Assembly: GCA_017656505.1 (NCBI GenBank)
Contig: JACDNU010000017.1
Location: 1 to 47,108 of the forward strand
DNA length: 47,108 nt
Reading direction: 5' to 3'
Origin: Archaeoglobus sp.
Lineage (GTDB): Archaea; Halobacteriota; Archaeoglobi; Archaeoglobales; Archaeoglobaceae
Below, in pieces: positions 1-6,717 of this stretch. The translations under genes were made by a program, and so were the position numbers. The first letter of the stretch is position 1, and every line of letters begins with the position of its first letter. The notes beneath the pieces were generated by a model. The model worked only from the letters and a program-made list of their open reading frames with translations, made no database searches and had not been told where the DNA came from.

Positions 1-51
1 AAGGTGGGGATACTGAATCTGGCTTCGAAGCTCGGGTTTGGGTTTGGCTGA
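1..51 (+). CDS. Possible C-terminal end of a truncated upstream gene
   Basis: An open frame enters from the left edge and stops with TGA at 49-51, giving 16 residues ending in Gly-Phe-Gly. A second frame is also open from the edge to a TAA at 69-71, so which of them is coding, if either, cannot be decided here. No family can be recognised from so little sequence. Confidence 0.2.
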   Translation, partial: KVGILNLASKLGFGFG

Positions 52-131
52 GGTTTTTAGGGTTTTTCTAATGGCTTACTTTGGTTTGGCTAAATCCATT
101 AATTATTTAACTTTTCAAACTTATTTTTATC

Positions 132-368
132 ATGGTATCCGGAGAATCGAAAGAATCGGATGAGGAAAGAATCGTTAAGTACATTAAAAAACTCATCGAT
201 GAGAGGGTCTCGAAGGAGGGGATAGTTTTTCTCGATTTGCGTAAAGCTAATGACATAGCCTCGGAGCTGGGACTCGATTTGAGGAGCATAAAGGTTATTT
301 TTGATGAACTTAACCATATGCTTGACGAAAGATACAAAGGCTTGCTTAGCGAGGGCAGTATGCTCTAG
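132..368 (+). CDS. Small hypothetical protein (78 aa)
   Basis: A 78-residue soluble, charged protein of unrecognised family. The first 12 residues are Ser/Glu-rich, followed by predicted helices (about 13-28 and 60-75) around a central segment, a pattern compatible with a small helix-turn-helix or helical-bundle protein, but no diagnostic motif is visible. It starts at ATG 132. An AT-rich TATA-like stretch (about 98-110) lies close to 28 nt upstream and there is no clear ribosome-binding site, so a leaderless transcript is likely. It stands alone, 136 nt before the secreted-protein gene. Function unknown. Confidence 0.6.
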   Translation: MVSGESKESDEERIVKYIKKLIDERVSKEGIVFLDLRKANDIASELGLDLRSIKVIFDELNHMLDERYKGLLSEGSML

Positions 369-454
369 ATATGTTTTAGATTTTCTAAGCTTGTAAGCAT
401 CTAGAATCTAGGATTTCGTAGAACTTCTCAACTTCTCCAAACTATTTTCATTTC

Positions 455-483
455 ATTCAAAAAGATTCAAAAAGATTTATCTT
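455..483 (+). promoter_or_regulatory. Putative promoter with 10-bp tandem repeat
   Basis: ATTCAAAAAG occurs twice in tandem (455-464 and 465-474), followed by ATTTATC. The AT-rich end sits about 25-30 nt before ATG 505, where a TATA box would drive a leaderless transcript of the secreted-protein gene. The repeat could be chance AT-richness. Confidence 0.35.
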
Positions 484-504
484 CCCTACGCCTCGACGTT
501 GATC

Positions 505-1425
505 ATGGCTAAGAGAATGGAATCAAAAGGGGCTAGATTACTTGCCATTTTACTTGCGCTCATAATGATCGGCTCAGTTTTGACATATGCAGCGAAGCGG
601 GGCCAAACATCCCCCCAACGGGAAGTAGAATTCAATTTTCCTGATGGCTTTAATGGGATAATCTCTCATATTCCCGCGGGAGCAGATCAGGTAGTTTATG
701 TTAATTTAGAAAATTCCAATCCGGAACTGAGCGAAATTCTCAAGAAAATCGTTACTAACAATATGGATTCGATGTTTTTCTCACATTTAAGACTCAGTCA
801 GGGTGTGGAGAGGTTTATGGTGTCAAGCTACTCTGGAACTTTTCCAGAAATTTTATATCTAATCGATGTAAACCGAACAAAGGTTTTCTACACCCATGAT
901 TCAGAAGATGTCTATAATGGCTACAAGATCAAGTCAAATAATGGAATCTCCCTCGTGGATCAAACCAGTCCTTTCTTGCTTGGCACCACACCAATCGTTG
1001 CGAAAACCCTCGATGTCATTTCCGGAAAAGAGAGAAGCCTAGCATCGGAGGTCGGTAACTTTACCGAAAGAATGCCTCCTGGCGACTACAATCTTATTTT
1101 AATGTTTAAAGGAGATGCGGTGAGACAGCTAGTTCGCGGTAATGCTTCGAATTTCTTCGATTTCTATCTCGCAGCCTACAGAATAAATGCTTCGAACCCA
1201 TCTTATTACGAGAAGGTAGTTCTCATGAACTTCATAAAGAGTGGTGGATTCGTAAGTTCAAACAAAACAGCCTACTACAGCTACGAGAACTTCAAAGATG
1301 GTCTGAGCATTGCCATTATGGGAGACACCAACCTTACAAAGCTGATGCAACTCGAGCCGGAAATGAGAATAATTGAAATTCAGCAAGTTGAACCGGGGAA
1401 TGCTGGAAATAATTCAACCAAGTAA
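505..1425 (+). CDS. Secreted or membrane-anchored glycoprotein-like protein, unknown function
   Basis: A 306-residue protein with a basic N-terminus (MAKRMESKGAR) and a hydrophobic stretch at about residues 12-30, i.e. a signal peptide or membrane anchor. The rest is soluble and should lie outside the membrane. At least seven N-x-S/T sequons are visible (NRT, NFT, NAS twice, NKT, NLT, NST), consistent with archaeal N-glycosylation. I recognise no catalytic domain. An in-frame TTG lies six bases upstream at 499, but ATG 505 is preferred because it directly begins the basic n-region. Next gene begins 58 nt downstream. Probably lineage-specific; function unknown. Confidence 0.65.
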   Translation: MAKRMESKGARLLAILLALIMIGSVLTYAAKRGQTSPQREVEFNFPDGFNGIISHIPAGADQVVYVNLENSNPELSEILKKIVTNNMDSMFFSHLRLSQGVERFMVSSYSGTFPEILYLIDVNRTKVFYTHDSEDVYNGYKIKSNNGISLVDQTSPFLLGTTPIVAKTLDVISGKERSLASEVGNFTERMPPGDYNLILMFKGDAVRQLVRGNASNFFDFYLAAYRINASNPSYYEKVVLMNFIKSGGFVSSNKTAYYSYENFKDGLSIAIMGDTNLTKLMQLEPEMRIIEIQQVEPGNAGNNSTK

Positions 1426-1483
1426 AATAACCAATCTAGGCCTTTTCATTATATTTTTATTCTGAGCTAATTTAATTAAATCA

Positions 1484-2695
1484 ATGATTTCTTTCAGCGA
1501 CAAAAAAGATACTACTGTCATCGTTAAAGGCCCGACAAGCGTTAGTGTCGAGGGGAAAGCAAGCGTTTTTGGATGTGAAGTTCGGCATTTTCACATTCCA
1601 GAAGGAAAAACCCTCCCTGTGTATTTGGAGGAAGACTCAACCCTCTTTTTTGATGACGGAACATTCTACATCCCAGTCAACGGAAGCACAATTCCAGACT
1701 CTTGGGAAAAAGCAGCAAAGAGATCAGAAAAGAGCTTTTTCATCTATGGCTCATCAGATTCCGGAAAGAGCAGTCTTGCCACTTACCTCAACAATATGCT
1801 TCCCGGCAGAAAGGTTATTGTAGATCTTGACATCGGGCAGTCTAGTGTAGCCCATCCAGGAGCGATGGGAATTGCCGTATCGGATAACAAACTCATATCG
1901 ATTTCAGAGGCCAAAATGACTGATGGGGAGTTCGTGGGGACAATATCTCCGGGGGGAATGGAAACTCGCTGCTTAAATGCTGTTTTTGATGTAAAGAGAA
2001 AAGTTGAAAGACTGAATGAAAAGGTAAATGGAGCGACGATCATAGATTCAACAGGGTGGGTTAAAGGAAAGAAAGCTCAGGAGTATAAGCTCGCAAAGCT
2101 GAACATCTTACAGCCCGAATTAATTCTTGCTTTCGAGAATCCATCCTTTACCGAATTCGTGGATTTCGAATTCTTAGAAGTCGAACCATTCCCTGCTGCT
2201 AAAAGGAGCAGGAATGCTAGAATAAATTTCAGGAGCAAGAAATATGCGGAACATCTTTCTGAGGCTGGTGAGATCGAGTTGGAGGTGAAAAATCTTCGGT
2301 CAAGAAGCTGGAAAATTTTTAAGGGAAAACCGTTGGATGGGGAGGAACTAGGAATTCTTCGCGAAATTTTCGGAAAGATCGTTTATGCAGAAAAAGGGGA
2401 CGATTTTCTGAACGTTTTCGTTGAAGAGAAGCCTGAGATAAGCAAAGGGATTCTGAAAACCCTGAAGGAGATTTATTCAGTGGGGGATCTTCATATCGTG
2501 CCGGAGGAAGAACTAATCGGGCTAGTTGTGGGCCTGTATTCCGAAAGGTATCTCGGTTTCGGGCTGGTAAAAGGAATAGATTATGAGGGAAAGCTCAAAA
2601 TTCTGACATCGGTAAAAGACAGAATTACTAGGATCGAATTCGGGGAGTTCAGGCTGGACGAGAACTTCAAGGAGTGCTATGTCAAGTTCGTATAA
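1484..2695 (+). CDS. Clp1/Grc3-family polynucleotide 5'-hydroxyl kinase
   Basis: A 403-residue P-loop NTPase of the Clp1_P family, whose archaeal members phosphorylate 5'-hydroxyl ends of RNA/DNA and resemble eukaryotic Clp1 and Grc3 (RNA processing). An N-terminal beta-rich domain (1-80) is followed by the kinase domain: Walker A GSSDSGKSS at 89-97, then VIVDLDIGQ at 111-119, the family's characteristic D-x-D-x-GQ strand. IIDSTGWVKG (about 186-195) matches the conserved D-x-x-G-W element of the family. A C-terminal domain of about 130 residues follows. An AT-rich TATA-like element (1448-1461) lies 25-30 nt before the ATG, suggesting leaderless initiation. It precedes rRNA-modification and nuclease genes, but 101 nt separate it from yjbQ. 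The precise substrate cannot be told from sequence. Confidence 0.85.
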   Translation: MISFSDKKDTTVIVKGPTSVSVEGKASVFGCEVRHFHIPEGKTLPVYLEEDSTLFFDDGTFYIPVNGSTIPDSWEKAAKRSEKSFFIYGSSDSGKSSLATYLNNMLPGRKVIVDLDIGQSSVAHPGAMGIAVSDNKLISISEAKMTDGEFVGTISPGGMETRCLNAVFDVKRKVERLNEKVNGATIIDSTGWVKGKKAQEYKLAKLNILQPELILAFENPSFTEFVDFEFLEVEPFPAAKRSRNARINFRSKKYAEHLSEAGEIELEVKNLRSRSWKIFKGKPLDGEELGILREIFGKIVYAEKGDDFLNVFVEEKPEISKGILKTLKEIYSVGDLHIVPEEELIGLVVGLYSERYLGFGLVKGIDYEGKLKILTSVKDRITRIEFGEFRLDENFKECYVKFV

Positions 2696-2796
2696 AACTT
2701 TCGAGATTGTATAGGAGGCAAGAAAACTAAAGATCTCGAAGTGAGTTTGAGTGAGATATATGTAAAGATTTTTTAATTTGAATTTGAAGTAGTATT

Positions 2797-3192
2797 ATGC
2801 TTGAGTTGAGAACTTCGAAACGAACGGAGATAATTGACATAACGGAAAAAGTTCAGGAGGAAGTCAGAAGGAGCGGTATCAAAGATGGCCTTGCGATAAT
2901 TTACACCCGTCATACTACAACGGCTATAACAATCAACGAAGGAGAGAGGGGGTTGATGGAGGACTTGGAAGACGTTCTTTGCCGAATAGTGCCGAGGGGA
3001 GCAGGCTACAAGCATGACATAATGGATGACAACGCAGACTCGCATATAAGGGCGATTCTGATAGGCAACAGCGTTGTTGTGCCGGTTAGCAACGGCCGGC
3101 TCGAACTTGGAACTTGGCAGAGGGTTCTTTTCATCGAACTGGATGGGCCAAGGAGTAATCGGAGGATAGTTGTAAAGGTTCTTGCAGCTTAG
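2797..3192 (+). CDS. YjbQ/UPF0047 family protein
   Basis: A 131-residue single-domain protein matching the YjbQ family (secondary thiamine-phosphate synthase family, UPF0047) over its full length. Visible family motifs are YTRHTTTAITINE with the conserved His in the N-terminal third, the KHD segment followed by DDNADSHIRA, and GTWQRVLFIELDGPR near the C-terminus. Some members show weak thiamine-phosphate synthase activity; the physiological role is not settled. It begins 101 nt after the kinase gene and ends only three nt before rlmE, so it probably leads an operon with rlmE and the XPF nuclease. Confidence 0.85.
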   Translation: MLELRTSKRTEIIDITEKVQEEVRRSGIKDGLAIIYTRHTTTAITINEGERGLMEDLEDVLCRIVPRGAGYKHDIMDDNADSHIRAILIGNSVVVPVSNGRLELGTWQRVLFIELDGPRSNRRIVVKVLAA

Positions 3193-3195
3193 ATC

Positions 3196-3801
3196 ATGAA
3201 ACCAAGACGAACTAAGGACAGACAGGATTACTACTACTGGAAAGCTAAGGAGAAGGGATATCGCAGCAGAGCAGCTTTTAAGCTCCTCCAGATCAACAAA
3301 AAATTCAACCTGATCAAGCCCGGCTATAAAGTTTTGGATCTTGGAGCCTCGCCTGGGGGATGGAGTCAGGTGGCAGCAGAGTTAGGCGCTGAAGTTGTTG
3401 CCATCGATTTAAACCCAATGCCACCTATCGAAGGGGTTATTTTTATCAAAGGAGATATAACCCAAAAATCAACCCTTGAAGCTGTTAAAGAGCTTGGAGT
3501 AGATTTTGATGCCGTCATAAGCGATGCATCTCCGAAACTCACGGGAAAATGGACGATAGATCATCTAATCTCCATCGATCTTGCTAAAGCTTCGTTCAAC
3601 TTCGCAAAGAACTTCCTCAGGCATGGCGGAAATTTTCTGGTTAAGGTTTTTCAGGGAGAAGAGATCGAGGCGTTTTACAAGGATATAGCTCCGAATTTTC
3701 GATTCAAAAAATTTCACTCTCCGCAAGCTTCGAGAAAGAGAAGCGCGGAAGTTTACTTCATTGGTAAAGGGTTTAAACGTAAACCCAGGAAGGAAAAATG
3801 A
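3196..3801 (+). CDS. rlmE: 23S rRNA (uridine-2'-O-)-methyltransferase RlmE (FtsJ)
   Basis: A 201-residue Rossmann methyltransferase of the RrmJ/FtsJ family, which uses SAM to 2'-O-methylate a uridine in the large rRNA A-loop. Motif I is VLDLGASPGGWSQ (46-58), followed by the acidic motif II AIDLNPM, the SDASP motif and FLVKVFQGEE. The catalytic K-D-K-E tetrad can be traced: Lys in the AAFKLLQ helix, Asp in SDASP, Lys in LVKVF, and Glu in SAEVYF. Length and N-terminus (KDRQDYYYWKAKEKGYRSRAA) are typical of archaeal members. The stop codon overlaps the next start as ATGA. Confidence 0.95.
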   Translation: MKPRRTKDRQDYYYWKAKEKGYRSRAAFKLLQINKKFNLIKPGYKVLDLGASPGGWSQVAAELGAEVVAIDLNPMPPIEGVIFIKGDITQKSTLEAVKELGVDFDAVISDASPKLTGKWTIDHLISIDLAKASFNFAKNFLRHGGNFLVKVFQGEEIEAFYKDIAPNFRFKKFHSPQASRKRSAEVYFIGKGFKRKPRKEK

Positions 3802-4424
3802 TCTTCGTGGATGATAGGGAGCCGGAAAGAATTTTTGAGATGCTTAAAAGCATTGGTGTGAATGCAATAAGGAAAAGGCTTGAGCTGGCAGATTATCTGA
3901 TCGCTCATCAAAGCTACGCCGTTGCAGTTGAAAGGAAGAGCGCATCTGACTATATCTCATCTATCGCTGACGGAAGATTTTTCAATCAGCTTCACGATCT
4001 ATCAAAATCCTATGAACTTTCGTTTCTTTGCGTCATCGGCAGACCTGATTTTTCCAGAATTTCGAGGGAAGCTTTTGTAGGGAGCTTTCTCAGCATTGCT
4101 TTGAAAAGCAAAAGAAGAATTATACCGATTCAGCTTGAAAATGAAAGGGATTTCTGTCTTATGCTCAAGTCTCTGGATCGCCAGCTAAGGAGAGGTGATC
4201 TTAGAACAGCTCCGAGACTCAGGAAGGCGGATGTGGATGATTCGGTAGCTATGCTCACAGCAATCCCTGGTATAGGGATTGAGAAAGCGAGAAGACTGCT
4301 GGAAAAGCTTGGAAGCATTCAAAGAGTCGTTAACGCATCGATTCCAGAACTGATGAGGGTTGAAGGAATTGGAGAGAAGCAGGCAAGAAGGATCTACGAC
4401 TTTGTGAGGGGGAGGAAGGATTAG
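3798..4424 (+). CDS. xpf: XPF/ERCC4-type structure-specific endonuclease
   Basis: A 208-residue nuclease with an ERCC4 domain (about 1-130) followed by tandem helix-hairpin-helix motifs (about 150-205). The catalytic signature is intact: DDRE at residues 5-8, Asp32, and VERKSASDY with Glu45-Arg46-Lys47 and Asp51. HhH motifs read AIPGIGIEKARRLLE and VEGIGEKQARRIYD. This is the short, helicase-free form, in contrast to the long Hef helicase-nuclease fusion of some euryarchaea. Such enzymes act as dimers on flap and branched DNA, often with PCNA; I do not see a clear C-terminal PIP box (it ends FVRGRKD). The ATG overlaps the rlmE stop, implying translational coupling. Confidence 0.9.
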   Translation: MIFVDDREPERIFEMLKSIGVNAIRKRLELADYLIAHQSYAVAVERKSASDYISSIADGRFFNQLHDLSKSYELSFLCVIGRPDFSRISREAFVGSFLSIALKSKRRIIPIQLENERDFCLMLKSLDRQLRRGDLRTAPRLRKADVDDSVAMLTAIPGIGIEKARRLLEKLGSIQRVVNASIPELMRVEGIGEKQARRIYDFVRGRKD

Positions 4425-4471
4425 ATAGTAAGTAGATCAGTAAATGATCATGATTTGTAGTTAACCGATTT

Positions 4472-5239
4472 TCAATCGATGTCTTTCACTTCTGCCCTCC
4501 AGAACGAGGAGATCATCGAAGCCACTCTTGGATTTTTGAAATTTTTTATCAGCCTGAGATCCTTGGGATAACCTATGTATGGATCAATCGTTAGGCTTTT
4601 GTGATTTGCAACCCATATTCTCAGCCCGGCTTTTTTTGCATCCTCAGAATGTCTTCTGTAAAAGTTAATAAAGTTCTTAGGACTTCTTTCAACCGGCACA
4701 ACCACACAGTACCTTCCGTTACACTTTTTTGCCAGTTTAAGATGATAGTCAAGATCCTCAAAGACATCGTCCATTGTGGAATAGAAAACCCATGAAGTGT
4801 GCTTGTCTTTGGTATACTCTCTTATTACGTCTCCTTTCATCGTGTATCCTTGGAAGAAGTTATCAGTTATCTTTTTGAGCTTTGGTAGGAGCTCTAAAAA
4901 CTCTTCAGCTTTCCTGTAGTTATCCAAGGCCCTTTGAACGTTCTCAGCATCGGGTTTGCAAGTATGTATATGACAGAAAACGGTTCCATCTATCTCGAAT
5001 CTTTCCGAGAAGTGAGGGGATGTGATCGAATGGGGAATCTCAAAGAGGCTCTCTTTAACGTCTTCAAAGAGTGAGGGGAAATCTAACTCACTAATTAAGT
5101 TAAACTCTGGTCCGGTAAATTCTGATCTGGCAGCCATTCTCATTACGACTCTCTGGAGCTTTTGTTCAACCTCTTTCTCGGTAATAATCTCATTATCGAG
5201 CAAATTAGAGAGTTCTGAGAGGACTTTTGTGAGATCCAT
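4472..5239 (-). CDS. Conserved hypothetical protein (255 aa)
   Basis: A 255-residue soluble protein I do not recognise. A helical N-terminal part (1-60) is followed by a stretch with clustered Cys/His (FCHIHTC, about 108-114) and a C-terminal alpha/beta part containing YCVVVPVERSPKN and RIWVANHKSLTIDPYIGYP. The alternation of strands with charged residues could fit a nuclease-like or Rossmann-like fold, but no catalytic motif is secure. It is convergent with the XPF gene (47 nt between stop codons) and lies 82 nt downstream of scpB on the same strand, so it might be read through from the smc operon. Function unknown. Confidence 0.7.
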   Translation of the reverse strand: MDLTKVLSELSNLLDNEIITEKEVEQKLQRVVMRMAARSEFTGPEFNLISELDFPSLFEDVKESLFEIPHSITSPHFSERFEIDGTVFCHIHTCKPDAENVQRALDNYRKAEEFLELLPKLKKITDNFFQGYTMKGDVIREYTKDKHTSWVFYSTMDDVFEDLDYHLKLAKKCNGRYCVVVPVERSPKNFINFYRRHSEDAKKAGLRIWVANHKSLTIDPYIGYPKDLRLIKNFKNPRVASMISSFWRAEVKDID

Positions 5240-5321
5240 AAAACTGGTTGGTTAAAACCTGTAAAAAGGTTTTCGGAGTATTGCTCCGATTAAAATTCCG
5301 GATTTTAACTGGATTTTAAAT

Positions 5322-5972
5322 TCAAGCTTCCTTGAGCCACGCTTGAAGACCTGAGTCGCTTCTTTCTGCGAGCATTTTCCTAATCTCCTCCGGATCGGAG
5401 GATTTTAGTCCAAAATATTTCGCAAAGTATCTTGTTGTGGTTAGGATTCTGCTTCTTCCTTTTTTCTCGCTTTTGATAAGCCCAAGTTCCTCCAGATTTT
5501 TCACATGGTTGTAGCACTTGTTCCCCCTTATTTTCGCAAGTTTGGAAAGCAAAATCGGCTGTTTTAAAGCTATAACCGCAAGTGTTCTCTGTGTTCCCCT
5601 ATCCATATCTTTCTCAGCGAATTTTTCGGTGTAGGAATAGTATTCGGGCTTCACCCGCATTAAAAATTTCTTTCCAAGTTCCAGAATCTCGATTGAACTG
5701 TCTCTTGAGTTATATTCTTCAACGAGTTCCTTTAAAATTTTCTCCACAACTTTTGAATCCAGTTTCGTCATTTTTGAAATCTTTGTAATTGGCAGCGGAT
5801 CGGGGGAGGAGAAAAGGATCGCCTCAACGATTTTTTTCTGTTCATTTGATGGATTCACAGAGTTTGATGAATTCTTTGGATTTGTTGAGTTTTCCAGATT
5901 TTCCGGATTCTCAGGGTTCTCTGGATTTCCCGGATTTCCTTGGTTTGCTGAGTTCTGGCTAATCGCATCCAT
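5322..5972 (-). CDS. scpB: Segregation and condensation protein ScpB
   Basis: A 216-residue winged-helix kleisin-associated protein. The core begins at about residue 44 (EQKKIVEAILFSSPDPLPITKISK), the usual ScpB N-terminus, and continues through the second winged helix (LAVIALKQPILLSKLAKIRG). In SMC-ScpA-ScpB condensin, ScpB dimers bind the middle of ScpA. The first 43 residues are an unusual Asn/Pro/Glu-rich run made of N-P-E and N-P-G units, encoded by a short-period DNA repeat (about 5845-5950). ATG 5972 is supported by GGTGAT seven to ten bases upstream, which overlaps the scpA stop. It is the last gene of the coiled-coil/smc/scpA/scpB operon. Confidence 0.9.
   Translation of the reverse strand: MDAISQNSANQGNPGNPENPENPENLENSTNPKNSSNSVNPSNEQKKIVEAILFSSPDPLPITKISKMTKLDSKVVEKILKELVEEYNSRDSSIEILELGKKFLMRVKPEYYSYTEKFAEKDMDRGTQRTLAVIALKQPILLSKLAKIRGNKCYNHVKNLEELGLIKSEKKGRSRILTTTRYFAKYFGLKSSDPEEIRKMLAERSDSGLQAWLKEA
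5845..5950 (-). repeat. Short-period coding repeat at scpB N-terminus
   Basis: The plus strand shows a run of imperfect nine-base units of the type TTTCCGGAT/TTCTCTGGA, read on the minus strand as repeated Asn-Pro-Glu/Gly/Lys codons. It keeps the scpB frame open and adds about 35 residues ahead of the conserved core. Slippage expansion is the likely origin. Confidence 0.7.
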
Positions 5973-5976
5973 CCAA

Positions 5977-6708
5977 TCACCTGCATAACTTTAGTTCGAT
6001 GTCCGCCTCGAAAAGCCTCTCCTGCCTAACCTCTAGAATCTTTCTGAAGGCGAGATGCAGAATTGAGATGTAGTAGGTGAGCTTCTCCTTCTCCTTACCC
6101 TTGACAACTTCGGAGAAGTAGAGTAGATCCTTTCGCCTGAAAAGCTTGAGAAGTTCGTTTTCAACCTTTATCAGGATATCCTCAATGTCCTCTTCGTGCG
6201 GAGTTTCCAGCGTTTGCTTAATCGCTTCCTCTCTCTCAACCTTCTTTCTGATCTTTCTTCTCTTCTCAACGTTTTCTGCCATCTGAAGCTCCCTTATTAA
6301 ATCTTTCAGCGTCGTGAATCTTCGCGTAGTCTTTCTCTGCACAGCCATAAGGCTATCGATAAGCTCATCTCCAACGGTTTCAGGCTTAGAAATTTCGTAC
6401 TCGCTTTCAAAGAACTCAGCTTCGAAGCTGCTGAAATCAATCTCATCGGGAATTAGTTCGGGCTCTTTCTCCTCCTCTCTAACTTTTGAGGCTTCCTGGC
6501 TTAGAATTTCTGCCTTCATCCTGATTAGTATGGCAGCATACAGAAGAACCCTTCCAGAGATCCTCAAATCAAGCTTCTGGGCTTTTTCGAGCTGCTCGAG
6601 AAATCTGGCGGCAACATCAACTACATCGATGTTCCAGGGGTCGATCTCCCCCTTCCTCGCCATCTCAACGAGCATCTCGACAGGGTCTTCCAAATCTTTC
6701 AGACTCAT
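5977..6708 (-). CDS. scpA: Segregation and condensation protein ScpA (kleisin)
   Basis: A 243-residue kleisin. The N-terminal signature DPVEMLVEMARKGEIDPWNIDVVDVA corresponds to the ScpA opening that contacts the SMC neck, and LRISGRVLLYAAILIRMKAE continues the conserved N-terminal domain. A Glu-rich linker (about 95-115) precedes the helical middle. The C-terminal winged helix (LLYFSEVVKGKEKEKLTYYISILHLAFRKILEVRQ) binds the SMC head. It bridges the SMC heads to close the ring in chromosome organisation and segregation. It lies nine nt after smc and four nt before scpB. Confidence 0.93.
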   Translation of the reverse strand: MSLKDLEDPVEMLVEMARKGEIDPWNIDVVDVAARFLEQLEKAQKLDLRISGRVLLYAAILIRMKAEILSQEASKVREEEKEPELIPDEIDFSSFEAEFFESEYEISKPETVGDELIDSLMAVQRKTTRRFTTLKDLIRELQMAENVEKRRKIRKKVEREEAIKQTLETPHEEDIEDILIKVENELLKLFRRKDLLYFSEVVKGKEKEKLTYYISILHLAFRKILEVRQERLFEADIELKLCR

Positions 6709-6717
6709 CCCTATCGC

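Noticed and set aside
1-71. Telomere-like GGGTTTGGGTTTGG at the left edge
   Set aside because: Archaeal chromosomes of this type are circular and the motif is only about 14 nt; probably chance in a G/T-rich stretch or in a coding end.
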